Below, in pieces: positions 22,461 to 33,160 of a stretch of 64,000 bases of DNA. The translations under genes and the position numbers were made by a program. Numbering within the stretch: position 1 is the stretch's first letter; each line of letters opens with the position of its first letter. Source of the stretch: Conchocele bisecta (lineage: Eukaryota > Mollusca > Bivalvia > Lucinida > Thyasiridae); NCBI GenBank assembly GCA_029237695.1, contig CM055275.1, positions 85,120,068 to 85,184,067 on the forward strand, in the 5' to 3' direction. The notes under the pieces were generated by a model, which saw only the letters and a program-made list of their open reading frames with translations, did no database searches and was not told the origin of the DNA.

Positions 22461-22585
22461 TGGTAAGAGAATCGCAGGCGGGAGTGTATGTATTCATCTT
22501 GTGTGGCGGGCGGGCACAGCTTGTCCACGCAATAACTCAAGTAACGGAGTTCTACTTCACCGATCGTAACCAAATTCGTTATTAT

Positions 22586-22741
22586 AGGAATGAATGGCCT
22601 TTTTGTGGAATTTATCGGGGTATAAACTTGGAAAAGTCGCGGGAATACTGGACGAAGGCCGGAAGGCCTCGTCCAGTATTCCCGCGACTTTTCCAAGTTT
22701 ATATCCCCGATAAATTCCACAAAAAGGCCATTCATTCCTTA
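22586..22741. repeat. Long perfect-arm hairpin, ~156 bp
   Basis: aatgaatggcctttttgtgg .. cgggaatactggacgaagg is followed, across a short ggaaggcc centre, by an almost exact reverse complement. A near-identical hairpin with the same flank occurs at 58801-58960, and half-arms lie at 59303-59360 and 59467-59490. Arms this long could fold into double-stranded RNA if transcribed. Confidence 0.9.
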
Positions 22742-23335
22742 TAATTCCAGCATTTTAAATAAATTCATAAAAAAAATGTGTTTATATTCCGTTTTCTTAA
22801 GAATTACTTTAACTGCGCCTGACGGTTACGGAAAGTAGTTCGGCATGGGAGTTTACTGGGATATAAATTTTGGACAGAGACTTGCTACGGACCAATCAAA
22901 TGTTCGGGAATTGTGTAAATATTGTTGTGCTGGAATTATACATGTTTATCACGGCAAGACGAAGAAGAGTATTGATTTTCAAAAATTTCTCCAATTACTT
23001 ATCTCCCCTTGGCGGCCATTTTTATTTTTCGCACTCTGTATCCTTGTCCATGCAATAACTCAAGTTGTACTTCACCGCTTGTAACCAAATTCGGTATACA
23101 TGTTTATCATGGCAAGACGAAGAAGTCTATTGATTTCGAACATTTTCCGCTGACTTATATCCCCTTGGCGGTAATTGTTTTATTTTCGGACTCCACGCAA
23201 TAACTCGATTTCTACTGGACTGATCGTCACCAAATTTGGTATACATGTTTATCACGTCAAGATGAAGAAACATATTGGTTTTCAGTGAGTTATCTCCCCT
23301 TGTTGACTGGCCTTGCCTCGACGGGCGTACTCTTG
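22742..23335. repeat. Mollusc-type 'tatctccccttggcgg' tandem units
   Basis: 22742-22930 matches 58961-59160, downstream of the second hairpin. From 22937, roughly 150-bp units repeat three times (catgtttatcacggcaagac .. tatctccccttggcgg .. ccaaattcggtata). A reversed relative lies at 60390-60555. Confidence 0.75.
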
Positions 23336-23389
23336 TTATAGTAAATATTCAGTTCTGATTTTGGGATTTTCTCCCCATTTGTACAGGTA

Positions 23390-24636
23390 CAGTGGAACCC
23401 CTCTAAACCGAACACCCTGGGGACAGACTGAAAAGTTTGGTTTATAGGGGTTTTCGGTTTAGAGGGGTTTTCTATTTCCAGTTAAGGAAATGTATGTTTT
23501 CCATCATTAACTCTTGGATTTGTATAGTATATACCATTATTACCATATTGATTAAAAAGCGAAGTCCGAATGAGACGATTCTAAAGCACTCCCAACTTGC
23601 CATTTGTATGGAGAAATAAGAAATGTACCCCCAAATTACGCACCTTAACGGGTGCTCGGCTACCCAGTTGTGTTTTATCATGTGTAATTCCCAATAAACA
23701 GAGTGCAGATGACATGGGATAAAGGCCCCTAAGTATTTTGTGCCACTGTGGAACTTTCTCGATCAGCTGGAGCGCTCTTTTAAGACCAGAATGTGTTTTT
23801 TTTATTGACATTGCAAATAGTGCAGATTCGCAATGTAATCTGAGTCTACGGTCTACACTGGTCGCAAAGAGCATATGACACATTTCGCGTGTGCTGTGTA
23901 GTTACCGCGAGCTGCTACAATAGCCCACAGGCTACAGTCACGAGTTTACAGCCTGGTTAAGGAATTATCAGATTATCTCAATTAATCGGTCGGTGGGTTC
24001 ACAAATAATGTGCCGATTATTTTATTTCCGTAATTGTTACATACGCGTATAATTAAATTGTGAACCATGCTATTGTAATGAGCTTGTAAAACAGCAAACA
24101 TGTCTCGTATTTAGGTCGCATGTATTGAAGCGATTCTTAACTTTGTAATGCCGCTTATGACGTTCAAAAATACGCCGCTTCGCGCATTTCACGCATGGAT
24201 AGTTAATGTGCGTAATTTGATCAATTTTGTTATTTCTTCCACACAAATGTCAAGTTGGGAGTCCGTTAGAATCGTCTCATTCTCGTGGCTCCGTATTTTG
24301 GGAACCAGAGCTGAACAATACTACCGGGAACCAGTCTATTGTAAACACGGTGTGATTTTGACACCCGCTTGAAACAACAACATTGAAATTGGGCGCGGTG
24401 TATTTCTTGGATGACATCCTGACAGGTGACCGTGTTTCCGGTTTTCCGGGGTTATTTTAACGCTGAAATATGGTTTTGGGACTTGAAATGGCGTCCGGAT
24501 TACGGAGTAGAGGGATTCCGGAATAGAGGGGTAGAAACTAATGTGTTTATATAGCAGAATATTCGGGACGTGGTCGTATGTTCAGTATAGCGCGAATTCC
24601 GGTATAGAGGGGGTCCGGTTTGGAGGGGTTCCACTG
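23390..24636. mobile_element. Pogo-like non-autonomous element, 1,247 bp
   Basis: It begins CAGTGGAACCCCTCTAAACC and ends GGTTTGGAGGGGTTCCACTG, with TA on both sides (23388-23389 and 24637-24638). The uninterrupted host sequence 'acaggtaatatatgggattt' is at about 34838, giving the empty site. It carries an internal inverted pair ('atgagacgattctaa' near 23570, 'ttagaatcgtctcat' near 24267). No transposase frame is recognised. Confidence 0.85.
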
Positions 24637-24644
24637 TAATATAT

Positions 24645-24725
24645 GTGATTTAGTACTAAACAAATTGAACCGGCCTTAAATGGCCTTAGCTGTTGATAGG
24701 CCGTTAAACCCCAATAAACTTTAAC
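24645..24725 (+). repeat. Bivalve-type element tail (SINE-like)
   Basis: 'accggccttaaatggccttagctg..ggccgttaaaccccaa' is the tail shared with copies near 33325-33385, 34500-34577, 34850-34935 and their duplicates at 56185-56243, 57370-57440 and 57725-57790. The host body (gtgtggcgaggacctggcat, attttgggattttttcccc) is seen at 34690-34850. SINE status is inference from the small size and constant 3' end. Confidence 0.6.
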
Positions 24726-25200
24726 AAAACTTGAAATACAGATCAAGATCTATTTTCCAGCATAATAGGAGAGTTTCACTGGGAAATATGCCAACCTCAC
24801 TTCATTTACAAATTATGATCTGACAATTATCGTCTGCTGCTACTTTTATATCTTGCCTTATTTCTCAATAAAAACATGGTTTGACAGCACTTTAGAATCA
24901 TTTCCACTGGAAATAATTCTAAAGTGCTGTCAAACCATGTTGTAAGTTATTCTAAAGTGCTGTCAAACCATGTTTTTGATGATAAAAAAATGATGGAAAA
25001 TAGAAAATAAACAGCAGACGACAAAAAACTGATGTTAGCGGTGTAAGGGTTAAGTGTGGGATATGTAGTCTTTTTTTTTTTTTTCCGAAAATTGTATTTT
25101 TTTTATCGCCAATTGATTATTTTTATCGCCAATTGCGAAAGTGGCGATCGCCAGCGGAATCCCTGGTGAAACGGTCAACCAGTCTGCTAAACGTTTTCAG

Positions 25201-25328
25201 GGCGATGTGGGGAAATGATGTATCCTTGTCAGTTCACCTTCTTTGTGCCCAACGGCACGGCCATCGACAATTACTACCGCACCCAGTTCGGCTATCAGAT
25301 CTCGAGAGACATGAGGAGGTACAGATTT
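25201..25328 (+). CDS. FAS1-domain protein, FAS1 domain 2, H1-box exon
   Basis: The acceptor is aaacgttttcag and the donor is AGATTT|gtaagt. With one base carried from the previous exon the frame reads GRCGEMMYPCQFTFFVPNGT, then AIDNYYRTQFGYQISRDMRR to YRF. 'FTFFVPNGTAID' is the FAS1 H1 box (TVFAPTNxAF in most relatives). The 128 bases plus one make 43 codons, leaving in phase 0. The usual 25-30 residues of helix before the H1 box are absent between the PNNQY exon and this one, although the phases of the two exons fit directly. A missed exon in 10934-25200 is likely. Confidence 0.8.
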
Positions 25329-26596
25329 GTAAGTATAGCGCAACTTGACGGATCTTAGCCAAATTTGGTAAACATATTTATCATGGAAGGATGACGAACC
25401 CTATTTATTGTATGCCCCGTACAAAAGTTTGGAGATACTATGGACTTGACACTGAATATCGTCCGCGTCCTCCACAGACACTTCTTCTCCGGAGCATAAC
25501 TGGAATACCCTTTGGAATATTTTCATGAAGCTTCACACATGCATAGACCACAACCGGAAGGTGTGTCGCATGTACCTCGCTAATCTTCCAGTTATCTCCC
25601 TTTGTTTTTTCACGCACTGATTTCTTGTCCGGAGCATAACTCGAATAGCCTTTGGAATATTCAAACATGCACAGACCACGACCCAAAGGTGTGTTGCACC
25701 TTGCCACACTAATTCTTTAGTCGTCTACCTTTGTTTTTTCATAGATTGTTGATTAAATCAATTCTGTCAATCCAAAACTTGATTACTGTGTGGAATATTT
25801 TCATGTTATTATTTACGTACTTTCGTTCCCATTGAAACACAATCAACGCAAGACGTCAATGTTTTTTCCATATTGACGTCGTGTGAGTTCATATTGGTCA
25901 GTGCCGGAACTAGGCTTCGCATCGCAAAATAGTGCCTTCTAAATCACCAATAATTTCTTTATTTTGTTTATATTTTGCATGTTTTTCAAGACATACAAAT
26001 TGCAATTGATGTACGTATACAATAAAAAGGTTACTTGATTTGTTATCACGCCTGCTTGCGGTTTAACCTTTAAGTTTCTTATTTTACGCCCATGTTTGTT
26101 CCACTCGTTTACTCAAAGTCAAGGGGACTGAGGACAATACTTGCCGGTACTGAAAATGTTGAGTTAACTAGAGTTATACTACATGTATAACATGTACTTG
26201 GGACAAATAATTTTACTTTCAGTTATCAGAAGTTTCACTTAAAAGAGTTTGAGGTAATATGTCAAGGGTGTCGGAACAGGTCCGGCAGGTTGGGCAACTG
26301 CAGGACCAATAACTGACAAAATATCACTTTTTATTTCAATATTTAGAATTCATATAAATATTATACAAAAAAAAGGTAGTGAATTTAATTGTTATTACCG
26401 ATAATAAGTGTATGTCGTTACCACTCAGTCGAGTTGAACCGTCTCGTCGAGACGGTTCAACTGAGTGGTAACAACATACACTTTGAGTCGGGGGTGGGCG
26501 CTGGGTGCTGTACCTTCACTGTACGATTATTCCGACGCCCCTGCAAGTGTATACCGTACGTGTCGAATGTTAGAGATTCTATGGTTTGTTTCGCAG
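25329..26596. other. Intron: satellite units, copy-1-specific block, hairpin
   Basis: 25490-25735 holds two 'ggagcataactcgaa' units. 25912-26170 is absent from copy 2. 26409-26484 is the gaaccgtctcgtcgagacgg hairpin, which has an extra cgag relative to copy 2. No other exon is seen. Confidence 0.65.
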
Positions 26597-26723
26597 ATGT
26601 TCCGCCGGTTGGTTATTCCGAATCAAGCCGTCTATCTGGACCGTCTTGTAGCGGGCAGAGAATCAACGAAATACCGCACAGATTCAGGGGAGACACTCAC
26701 GATCATGAAGGAAGGAGACAACA
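26597..26723 (+). CDS. FAS1-domain protein, FAS1 domain 2, middle exon
   Basis: The acceptor is gtttgtttcgcag and the donor is GACAACA|gtatgt. Read in phase 0 it gives MFRRLVIPNQAVYLDRLVAG, RESTKYRTDSGETLTIMKEG, DN. This is the central part of a FAS1 fold: a 'LVIPNQAVYLDRL' segment in place of the usual 'YHVVPGxVxxxDL', then the 'TLxTxxGxxLxI' strand pair. The His of the classical YH motif is not present. 127 bases leave in phase 1, which fits the last exon. It is base-for-base the same as the duplicate exon at 47596-47722. Confidence 0.85.
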
Positions 26724-27905
26724 GTATGTGACAGAGTTATGGTTCCTGTTGTGGCTTTAAAGGGGCATATCATGATTTTTTTGGGAATTTCATCATGGCC
26801 CTGTGTAAAGTGATTTAATTCAAGATACACCTAGGACCGCTGAATTGTTTTTAGAAATAATCTTAAAAATTCAAAAGTGTTTTCATCATGTTCTTATGTT
26901 TAATTGAAGATATTTATGTACCTATACGGGTGGAAATAGAGACAAACCAGCGGTCCCAGTATCGTCATATATCTTCAATTAAACAACTTTACTCAGGGAC
27001 ATGATGAAAACACGTTTTTATACAACCGTTTTAAAAAAACGGTACGCATTATGTTTTACCGCGGGGCGGGCGGGCGGAAAAACTGCATAGTTTGTGTACA
27101 CAACTCCTGTGAAACCATTCAGTCGATCGATCTGAAACTATACACACGTCTTCTACACATATTGAAGATGTGCACCTTGGTGTTTTTATGGAGACAATTC
27201 TAATGAAATGCCAAGACATGTTTTCATTTCGAAACAATATTCAATAATTGCTGTCTGTTGATGTGTAAACAGTAGTGTGATTTTATTTTACCCAATTAAA
27301 ATTTTGAAATACCCAATTGCTTCAGAAATGATGGAGTAACAATACTCGATTACTAATTCCTTATCTGGAGCCCTGGACACTTTATTTATTACTATTATAA
27401 TATGCATGGATTTATATGTGGTTGATCATGACTTTAAACCAATGTCCAGTCTCAATGTGACGCTAAACCCATGCACTTTCACTTTATGTGATCATCACTT
27501 CAAACCGGACAATATATCGATGGTCTAGTAACATGTTGTCGTAACTGCTATGCTAAAGCATAGCAGTTACGACCTTATGTTACTAGACCATTGATATATA
27601 AAAATATACATGTATCTAAAACTATGTACATTGTTGTAATATTTCCGCAATAATCAAAATGTTCAACAATTCTTCAAAATCCAGGAAGCCACTTTTCCGA
27701 CGTTTCGGCACATGGCCTTTATCAAGTAATTAGTTTCTACTGAACGCTAAGTGGCATCCATTTTAGATTTCACAATCTTTGTCTAAAATAAAACATATAA
27801 TGTTGAACATAAAACTATATAGAACCTCAGCTGTTGCTAGTACTTTAAACCCATACACTTTTGACCTTGCTATGTGACCTTTGACCTTGCTATGTGACCT
27901 TGCAG
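26724..27905. other. Intron with inverted element and hairpin
   Basis: About 26880-27020 is an inverted element (gtttaattgaagata .. tatcttcaattaaac); in copy 2 the same place is expanded into the 56-bp array. About 27180-27375 matches the 'ctccagataag' repeat family (end ccttatctggagccctgg). 27513-27602 is a long hairpin (tggtctagtaacatg.. tgctatgctaaagcatagca). No exon is recognised. Confidence 0.7.
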
Positions 27906-28108
27906 TTGTACGGCTGTATTGGAAGAGTCAGACTGCGCGAGTGATCATGTGGGACATCGGGGCCACAAACGGCGTCGTTCACATCATCGACCAAATGCTG
28001 TCGGACAACGAAGACCTCCGTATCGACATCTCGCGCGCCACTGAAGTATCGTCGCCGGGACTTCTGTTGCTGGCGTGTATCTCATTTCTGATGTTGCTGT
28101 TTTGTTGA
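27906..28108 (+). CDS. FAS1-domain protein, last exon: H2 box and GPI-type C-terminus
   Basis: After gaccttgcag, one base carried over (A) plus TT gives Ile, then VRLYWKSQTARVIMWDIGAT and NGVVHIIDQML. This is the FAS1 H2 box (cf. 'A-x-V-x-x-x-D-I-x-A-x-N-G-V-V-H-x-I-D-x-V-L'). SDNEDLRIDISRATEVSS follows, then a hydrophobic end GLLLLACISFLMLLFC and TGA. A short hydrophobic tail right at the C-terminus after small residues (SS) is the usual GPI-attachment signal, so the mature protein is probably anchored on the outer cell surface; a single transmembrane tail is the alternative. Confidence 0.85.
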
Positions 28109-28264
28109 TTGGACACCGTTACGTGGCAGAGACTGGCGAAATGAGGCCTTAGGGCTGTGAAGAAACGGCCGTGTGTCGAGTTTGATCGTACACAACATAA
28201 TTATGAGATTTGCGATTTTTCACGAAAAATATTTACTTTACAGAATTTGTTATATGTTCTGTAA

Positions 28265-28270
28265 AATAAA
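28265..28270 (+). promoter_or_regulatory. Candidate polyadenylation signal AATAAA
   Basis: AATAAA lies 157 bases after the stop codon of the FAS1 gene. In copy 2 the corresponding sequence diverges at this point (gttctgtaaatgacgtc) and lacks the hexamer. Confidence 0.45.
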
Positions 28271-28299
28271 ATATCACTCTTGTCTCATATGTGGCTGTG

Positions 28300-28450
28300 A
28301 CTGGAGAAATGGGGCTTATGTGTTTTGCAACCAGTGTAGATCCAGACCAGCCTGTGCATAGAAATGGGGCTTATGTGTTTTGCAACCAGTGTAGATCCAG
28401 ATCAGCCTGTGCATGCGCACAGTCTGATCAGGATCTGCACTTTTTGCCAT
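28300..28450. repeat. 55-bp repeat, two units, plus element end
   Basis: Units start at 28306 and 28361 (gaaatggggcttatgtgttt .. gtgtagatccagatcagcct), ending in a gcacagtctgatcaggatct stem. Copy 2 has three units (51171, 51226, 51281). Related single units are at about 34072, 56937 and 61690. Confidence 0.85.
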
Positions 28451-29990
28451 CCCATGAAAGAAACAGCTGTCGTGCTTATAACACGCAATATAGATGGTTA
28501 TCGGGCTACATGAGTGTGTTATTTGATCAGGAGCTACACTTGTTGTATATGTCATAAGGTTGCTTATCTCAGCCAAACGTGGCTTTGGTGTGGTATGAAC
28601 ATGGCACCAGGTCAGGTTATTCTAATTTCAGGGCTGAATATATTTTTTTTGATATATATATATATTCTGTGATGTGAATTTTACCATATTTAAAACTGAG
28701 CCTTGTTTATTTTGTGAAATATTGATTTTATTACGAAAAACCAATTTCCCCATGTTAAATCCCCATCTAGATATGTTCACAGAGTAAAATGGGGACATTT
28801 TTCTAATTTCAGAAATAGTGGACCGATTTTCAAAATTTAACTTGTTTTCTTAGTTGGATCATTTCCATGCTATCTAGCCAGGTTTTGGAGTCAATTTCAC
28901 AAAATTATTGTTTTTTGACTCCTCCCCCCAGCTCCTCCACCTCCTTTTCCCCCATATTTCGTAATAAAATAAATATTTGACCAAATATCACAAACTAAAA
29001 AGAAGGCTCATTCTTAAATGTGCATAAAATTTAACATTTTTGATAAAAATATTGTTTTTGCATTGTGTATACATGTATAGCCGTAAAATTTGGGCAGGTT
29101 TTGTGACACGGACAGTATACTGTGTGCTAGAAGCATGATTGAATGGATGGCAGACAGTGCAGAGCATGAACAGACTGTGTTGCCGCACTGACCGCAATGG
29201 GAATAAACCCAATTTCTTCACTCACAGATGTGTCTAGTTGTTGACTTTGATACGTTAATTTTGCAACCAATCCAATGGTCACAAAATGATATTCAAACTA
29301 GTCCATTTATGTAAAGGGGGTGTTTTTGTTCTCAAAAATATGACAATTACTTGCAAAAAGTGGAGATCCTGATGAGACGGCTCGTTACGAGCCGGCTCGT
29401 CACGAGCCGGCTCATCTGGATCTACACTATTTGCCCATACCACTATACAGGCCTGTGGTGTTGAAAGGGTAAAAAAACGGGTCCAATGATATTAGTGGCT
29501 AGCGTGGCACCTGATCAGACTGTGCAGTCTGATCAGGGCTGGCGCTGATCACTTTGTATAACCCCTGCATACAAAGTGCATCGAGAGGTACATGTATATA
29601 GTTTTCTTCGTATTTCTGTCCGTCAGTAAGATTTGCGTTTTTTTGTTTCAAGTTTCTGTTTCTTGGTCCAGGCGGTGGCCGGTGCTATCTGTGAGCCTCT
29701 GCTCACTTGCTCTACTTTTTACACGGCGTGTCAAATATTTGTACAGTACAGTTTTACCATGCAATATAATTGTTAGGTATTCTATATACATAGATATATT
29801 TACAATGGCCAATAATACATGTATTGTAATTTGTTGTAATATACAATTTGAGTGCTTTGTAGTACTGTTTATCTATGCACATGTGGTTGGTTGGGAGCAT
29901 GCGATGGGTAAGTTAAAGGTACATACTGATTCACAGATCATGAAACCTCCCACATACCGCTCCAAATTGAAAAACAAAGCATGGTTATCC
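28451..29990. repeat. Dispersed repeats downstream of the FAS1 gene, no exon seen
   Basis: 28580-28960 is AT-rich mosaic shared with 33180-33280. 29215-29470 is the repeat with the cggctc hairpin, in which the core 'ctcgttacgagccgg' is doubled relative to copy 2. 29505-29580 has a 'gatcagactgtgcagtctgatc' palindrome. A 154-codon open stretch at 29592-30056 is broken differently in copy 2 and looks non-coding. Confidence 0.6.
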
Positions 29991-29997
29991 CCTAAGT

Positions 29998-30245
29998 TTA
30001 AGGTACATACCCACTCAGTAGGCACAACATGTTCTTTAATCAGAGATATCATCTGAGAAATTTTCTGACAAAATAAACATTCATTCACCATTACTCCATA
30101 TATTGATTGGCATTATTATACATTTCATATCAGACGTCAATTTCCACACTGATATCAGGGGCGATAACCGTGTTTCCTTAAAATTTAACGGACATAACTA
30201 TTTATTCTCTGTATTTCTTTTTTGATGTGCAATGATCATACTTTA
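29998..30245 (+). mobile_element. Truncated 'gtacatgcccac' MITE copy
   Basis: Starts aaggtacatacccactcag and includes tatcaggggcgataaccgtg; it lacks the far end. The duplicate is at 52890-53140. Confidence 0.75.
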
Positions 30246-31283
30246 TAATCTGTCCACATCAAATCGTTTGGCTCAACAACACCAATAATTGGACTGGAAT
30301 CCAAATTCCATGACTTTCAATGACCTTTTCAGAAAAAGAGGCAAATTCCATAAGTTTGCAGGCCTGGAATCCATTTGTCCAAATTCCATGAGTTTCCATG
30401 AATTTAAGGACCAGTGGGAACCCTGTATTAATGGTTAGCGAGAAAGAATACATTCCGTCACTATGCAGTCGGTGTATAAATCCATTTTGCTGCTGTTCAA
30501 TTTACTACATGTACCTGTTCGACAAGCTTAAAAGGCAGGAAACGTGAACATTTTCGTCTGCTAGTTTTCATTTTCAATTTACATATGTATTTCATAAGAA
30601 TAAATGCTTTGGAGACAATTCTCATGTGGTGGCTTAGCATACTTTTGGTGAGACCAAAGACAAATTATCACATGAAATCCTCGCTACGACGTGTTTTAGC
30701 CCATAAATGTGATACGACACACATGTAATAACACCTGGAGCGAATTTGATTGGCTGACCGCATCACCCTAATTACGTATTCGTATTATGCGTCAACGTTC
30801 TTTCAAATGAATAAAATAGAGACATTCCAAACGACGTCCGCGACAAAGCAATGATGTTTGGACGTTGACGTCATCATGTTTAAAACGTCATTAGAAGCAT
30901 ATGCGACTCATTAAAATTACTGCAATTGTTAGAATGATCTCCCGTTTGGTAAAAAGAAGTGTTTACAAAGCACAGGAATCTATTATATGCCATATTTATA
31001 ATAATTATACTGTAAAGATTAAATCTATTTTTCTCTGTGGAGATTTTCAACTAGATGTGGAAATAGTTAATGGCGTCTTCTCACTGAAGCATATCGGATA
31101 TCTCCCAAGTTTTCTGCTCTTTGGAGGCTGAAGTCGTGTGATAAACAGAATCTCAAACTCTACAATTTATATGAGATTTATGAAATTCGTCTATAATTCT
31201 TTGCACCTCGCCTCTACATAAATTGTGCGCGACTCGTTTTATAAATCTCATATCAACTGGAAACTTGTTTGAGATGCTCTATA
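30246..31283. other. Unassigned intergenic sequence
   Basis: The sequence is duplicated at 53140-54182. 30590-30780 contains short symmetric blocks ('gtgatacgacacacatg', 'cctggagcgaatttgattgg'). A 76-codon frame (30901-31131) is unchanged between the copies, but nearly all of this region is identical, so that is weak evidence. No domain is recognised. Confidence 0.5.
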
Positions 31284-31731
31284 CCATGAAACCTCTCTAA
31301 ACCAGACACCCTGGGAGGTGCCTAGAGTGTCCGGTTCAGAGAGGTTTCACTGTAAATCAGACATTTTATCATACTGAGCCATAGTTGTGTGCTCTGCGAT
31401 GGTGAACAGACATTATCACCAAGAAACTCATTGATATAAGATCACAGGGGGCCGTTTCACTAAATAAACCTCGTAAGAATAAAATGTTCGTAAGTGCAAA
31501 ATTATGATAGTCTGTAAATTTCATATTAACAATGCTTTCTTGTAAACATTTATTGGATTTAAATTTATTGAGCATAGGCTGCATATGCAGCCTATGCTCA
31601 ATAAATGTAAATCCATCAATTGAAATTTATAGACGATCTTAAATTTGCACTTACAAACATTTTATTTGTACGAAGTTTAGTGAAACGGGCCCCGGTGTTT
31701 TCTTGGTGTCCGGTTTATAGAGGTTCCACTG
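31284..31731. mobile_element. Pogo-like element remnant hosting a MITE
   Basis: The left end is CCATGAAACCTCTCTAAACC preceded by TA; the right end is GGTTTATAGAGGTTCCACTG. These are the same termini type as 23390-24636 and 58204-58406. A nested MITE occupies 31447-31693. The duplicate is at 54182-54628. Confidence 0.7.
31447..31693. mobile_element. MITE with 'ggggccgtttcactaaa' termini
   Basis: The ends are gggggccgtttcactaaa and tttagtgaaacgggcccc. The interior is palindromic, with the tip gcataggctgcatatgcagc. The total is about 247 bp, nested in the pogo-like remnant. The duplicate is at 54346-54590. Confidence 0.8.
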
Positions 31732-31734
31732 TGT

Positions 31735-33160
31735 ATGAAACACCAGCAGACGACAATTTTTGTTTCCCGCTTTCTAAGGGTTAAATGTACGTATTAATGT
31801 TTTAGTGGTGTATGTAAATAATTGATGTATATAAACATGTCAATACTGTAATTATATTGGTGTATATACTTTAGTTTCATACATGACTGTATAATAATTG
31901 TATTTCACTGTAAGTGATTTTATACATGATTTTAACTAGAATTTTTGCGTATTATCCATTTATTCCTAGGAGTAGCTAAGCTAAATGTTAGTCATTTTAT
32001 CCAGTAGTCGTGTGAATAGTTTAATTTCTTACATTTCAGCCAGTAGTTTACAGAAATATAACGATGAATTACACCACTCTCGTGTTTACCACATATATGG
32101 AGATATGATGTCAGTAACGTCGCAATGACGTGTTTCCTTCCACCAATGAAATCGTGTTCTTGGACACACCCTCTGAATCGCGAGACAGTTGCTGTCACTA
32201 CGGCCCTCCTCCAGAAATTATTTCGCACACGTATTGGCCATATTTTTACTCTTTCAGTCGCTTTGTTTTCATGAAGAATCGCGTGTGAAATGTAAGAAAA
32301 TGTTTAGTTAACCAGGTGAGCTGATTAAAGATATAGTGCCCTCGTGATTGGGTCGAAACGCTAAACTCGGTTCGCTATGCTCACTCGTTTGATTTCGTGC
32401 GGACTGAATCACGAGGGCATTATTTCCCGATAATCAGTTTGCCTGATTAAATAAACGGTATTTCTTACAATTCCACCAGTAGTTTACACAAATGTCAATT
32501 AAATAAATAATATGACTATTATAGGTGTCGCCAGTGGGGGGGGGGGGGGGGTGTGTTGGAACAAACCCCCTTTTCATTTTTAACTTTTAGGTGTAAGTAT
32601 GACTATTGGAAATGATAGATCTAAAATGCATTAGACATTAGAACGCCGGAAATTGCACATAGAAATAAAAAAAAATCCAGGGGAAGGCCCTCGAAGGCTG
32701 TTGGTGAGGAAAGCACAATAGTGGTGCCACCTCTCGTGGCACCCCTATTGTGCTTTCCTCAACTACAGCCTTCGGTTATCGGTGTCTGCCTTCTGTGGTC
32801 GAACCCCACTGGAAAATTCCTGGCGACACCTTTGGCTATCGCTACTCCATTCGCCGTGTCAGTTGGCCATTAAGCACCATTTCATTCCATTAGATGTACA
32901 TATAGTCTCAGTGATATGTCAACCTTTCATCATACTCACTTTGTTTCCAATCATCCTGTTGTAGCGAATTATTTTGACCAATTCTTACATGTGTGAGTGG
33001 CAGGTGGGAGCATGCAATGGGTAATTTAACGATCGGGGTTCATCCTTACCGGAATCCTGACTGGAGACCTGGTTTGGCCCTCACATACGTCTTCGTCATT
33101 TTGTATGTGACAGTTGAATCTGGTTATACCCTTTATGTGAGTATTACGATTATTCGTATT
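31735..33160. other. Unassigned sequence with two hairpin elements
   Basis: 32313-32440 is an imperfect palindrome (ataatgccctcgtgattggg .. aatcacgagggcattat). 32693-32775 is a hairpin (gaggaaagcacaatag.. ctattgtgctttcctc). A G-run is at 32537-32551. The whole is duplicated at 54630-56030, with a changed block at 32161-32187. No exon is recognised. Confidence 0.6.

Noticed and set aside
29592..30056. 154-codon plus-strand frame downstream of the FAS1 gene
   Set aside because: In the duplicate (52501-52912) indels change the start and the end of the frame, although the DNA is otherwise nearly identical; there is no domain.
30901..31131. 76-codon frame kept in both duplicate copies
   Set aside because: The surrounding non-coding DNA is equally identical, so conservation of the frame carries no information.
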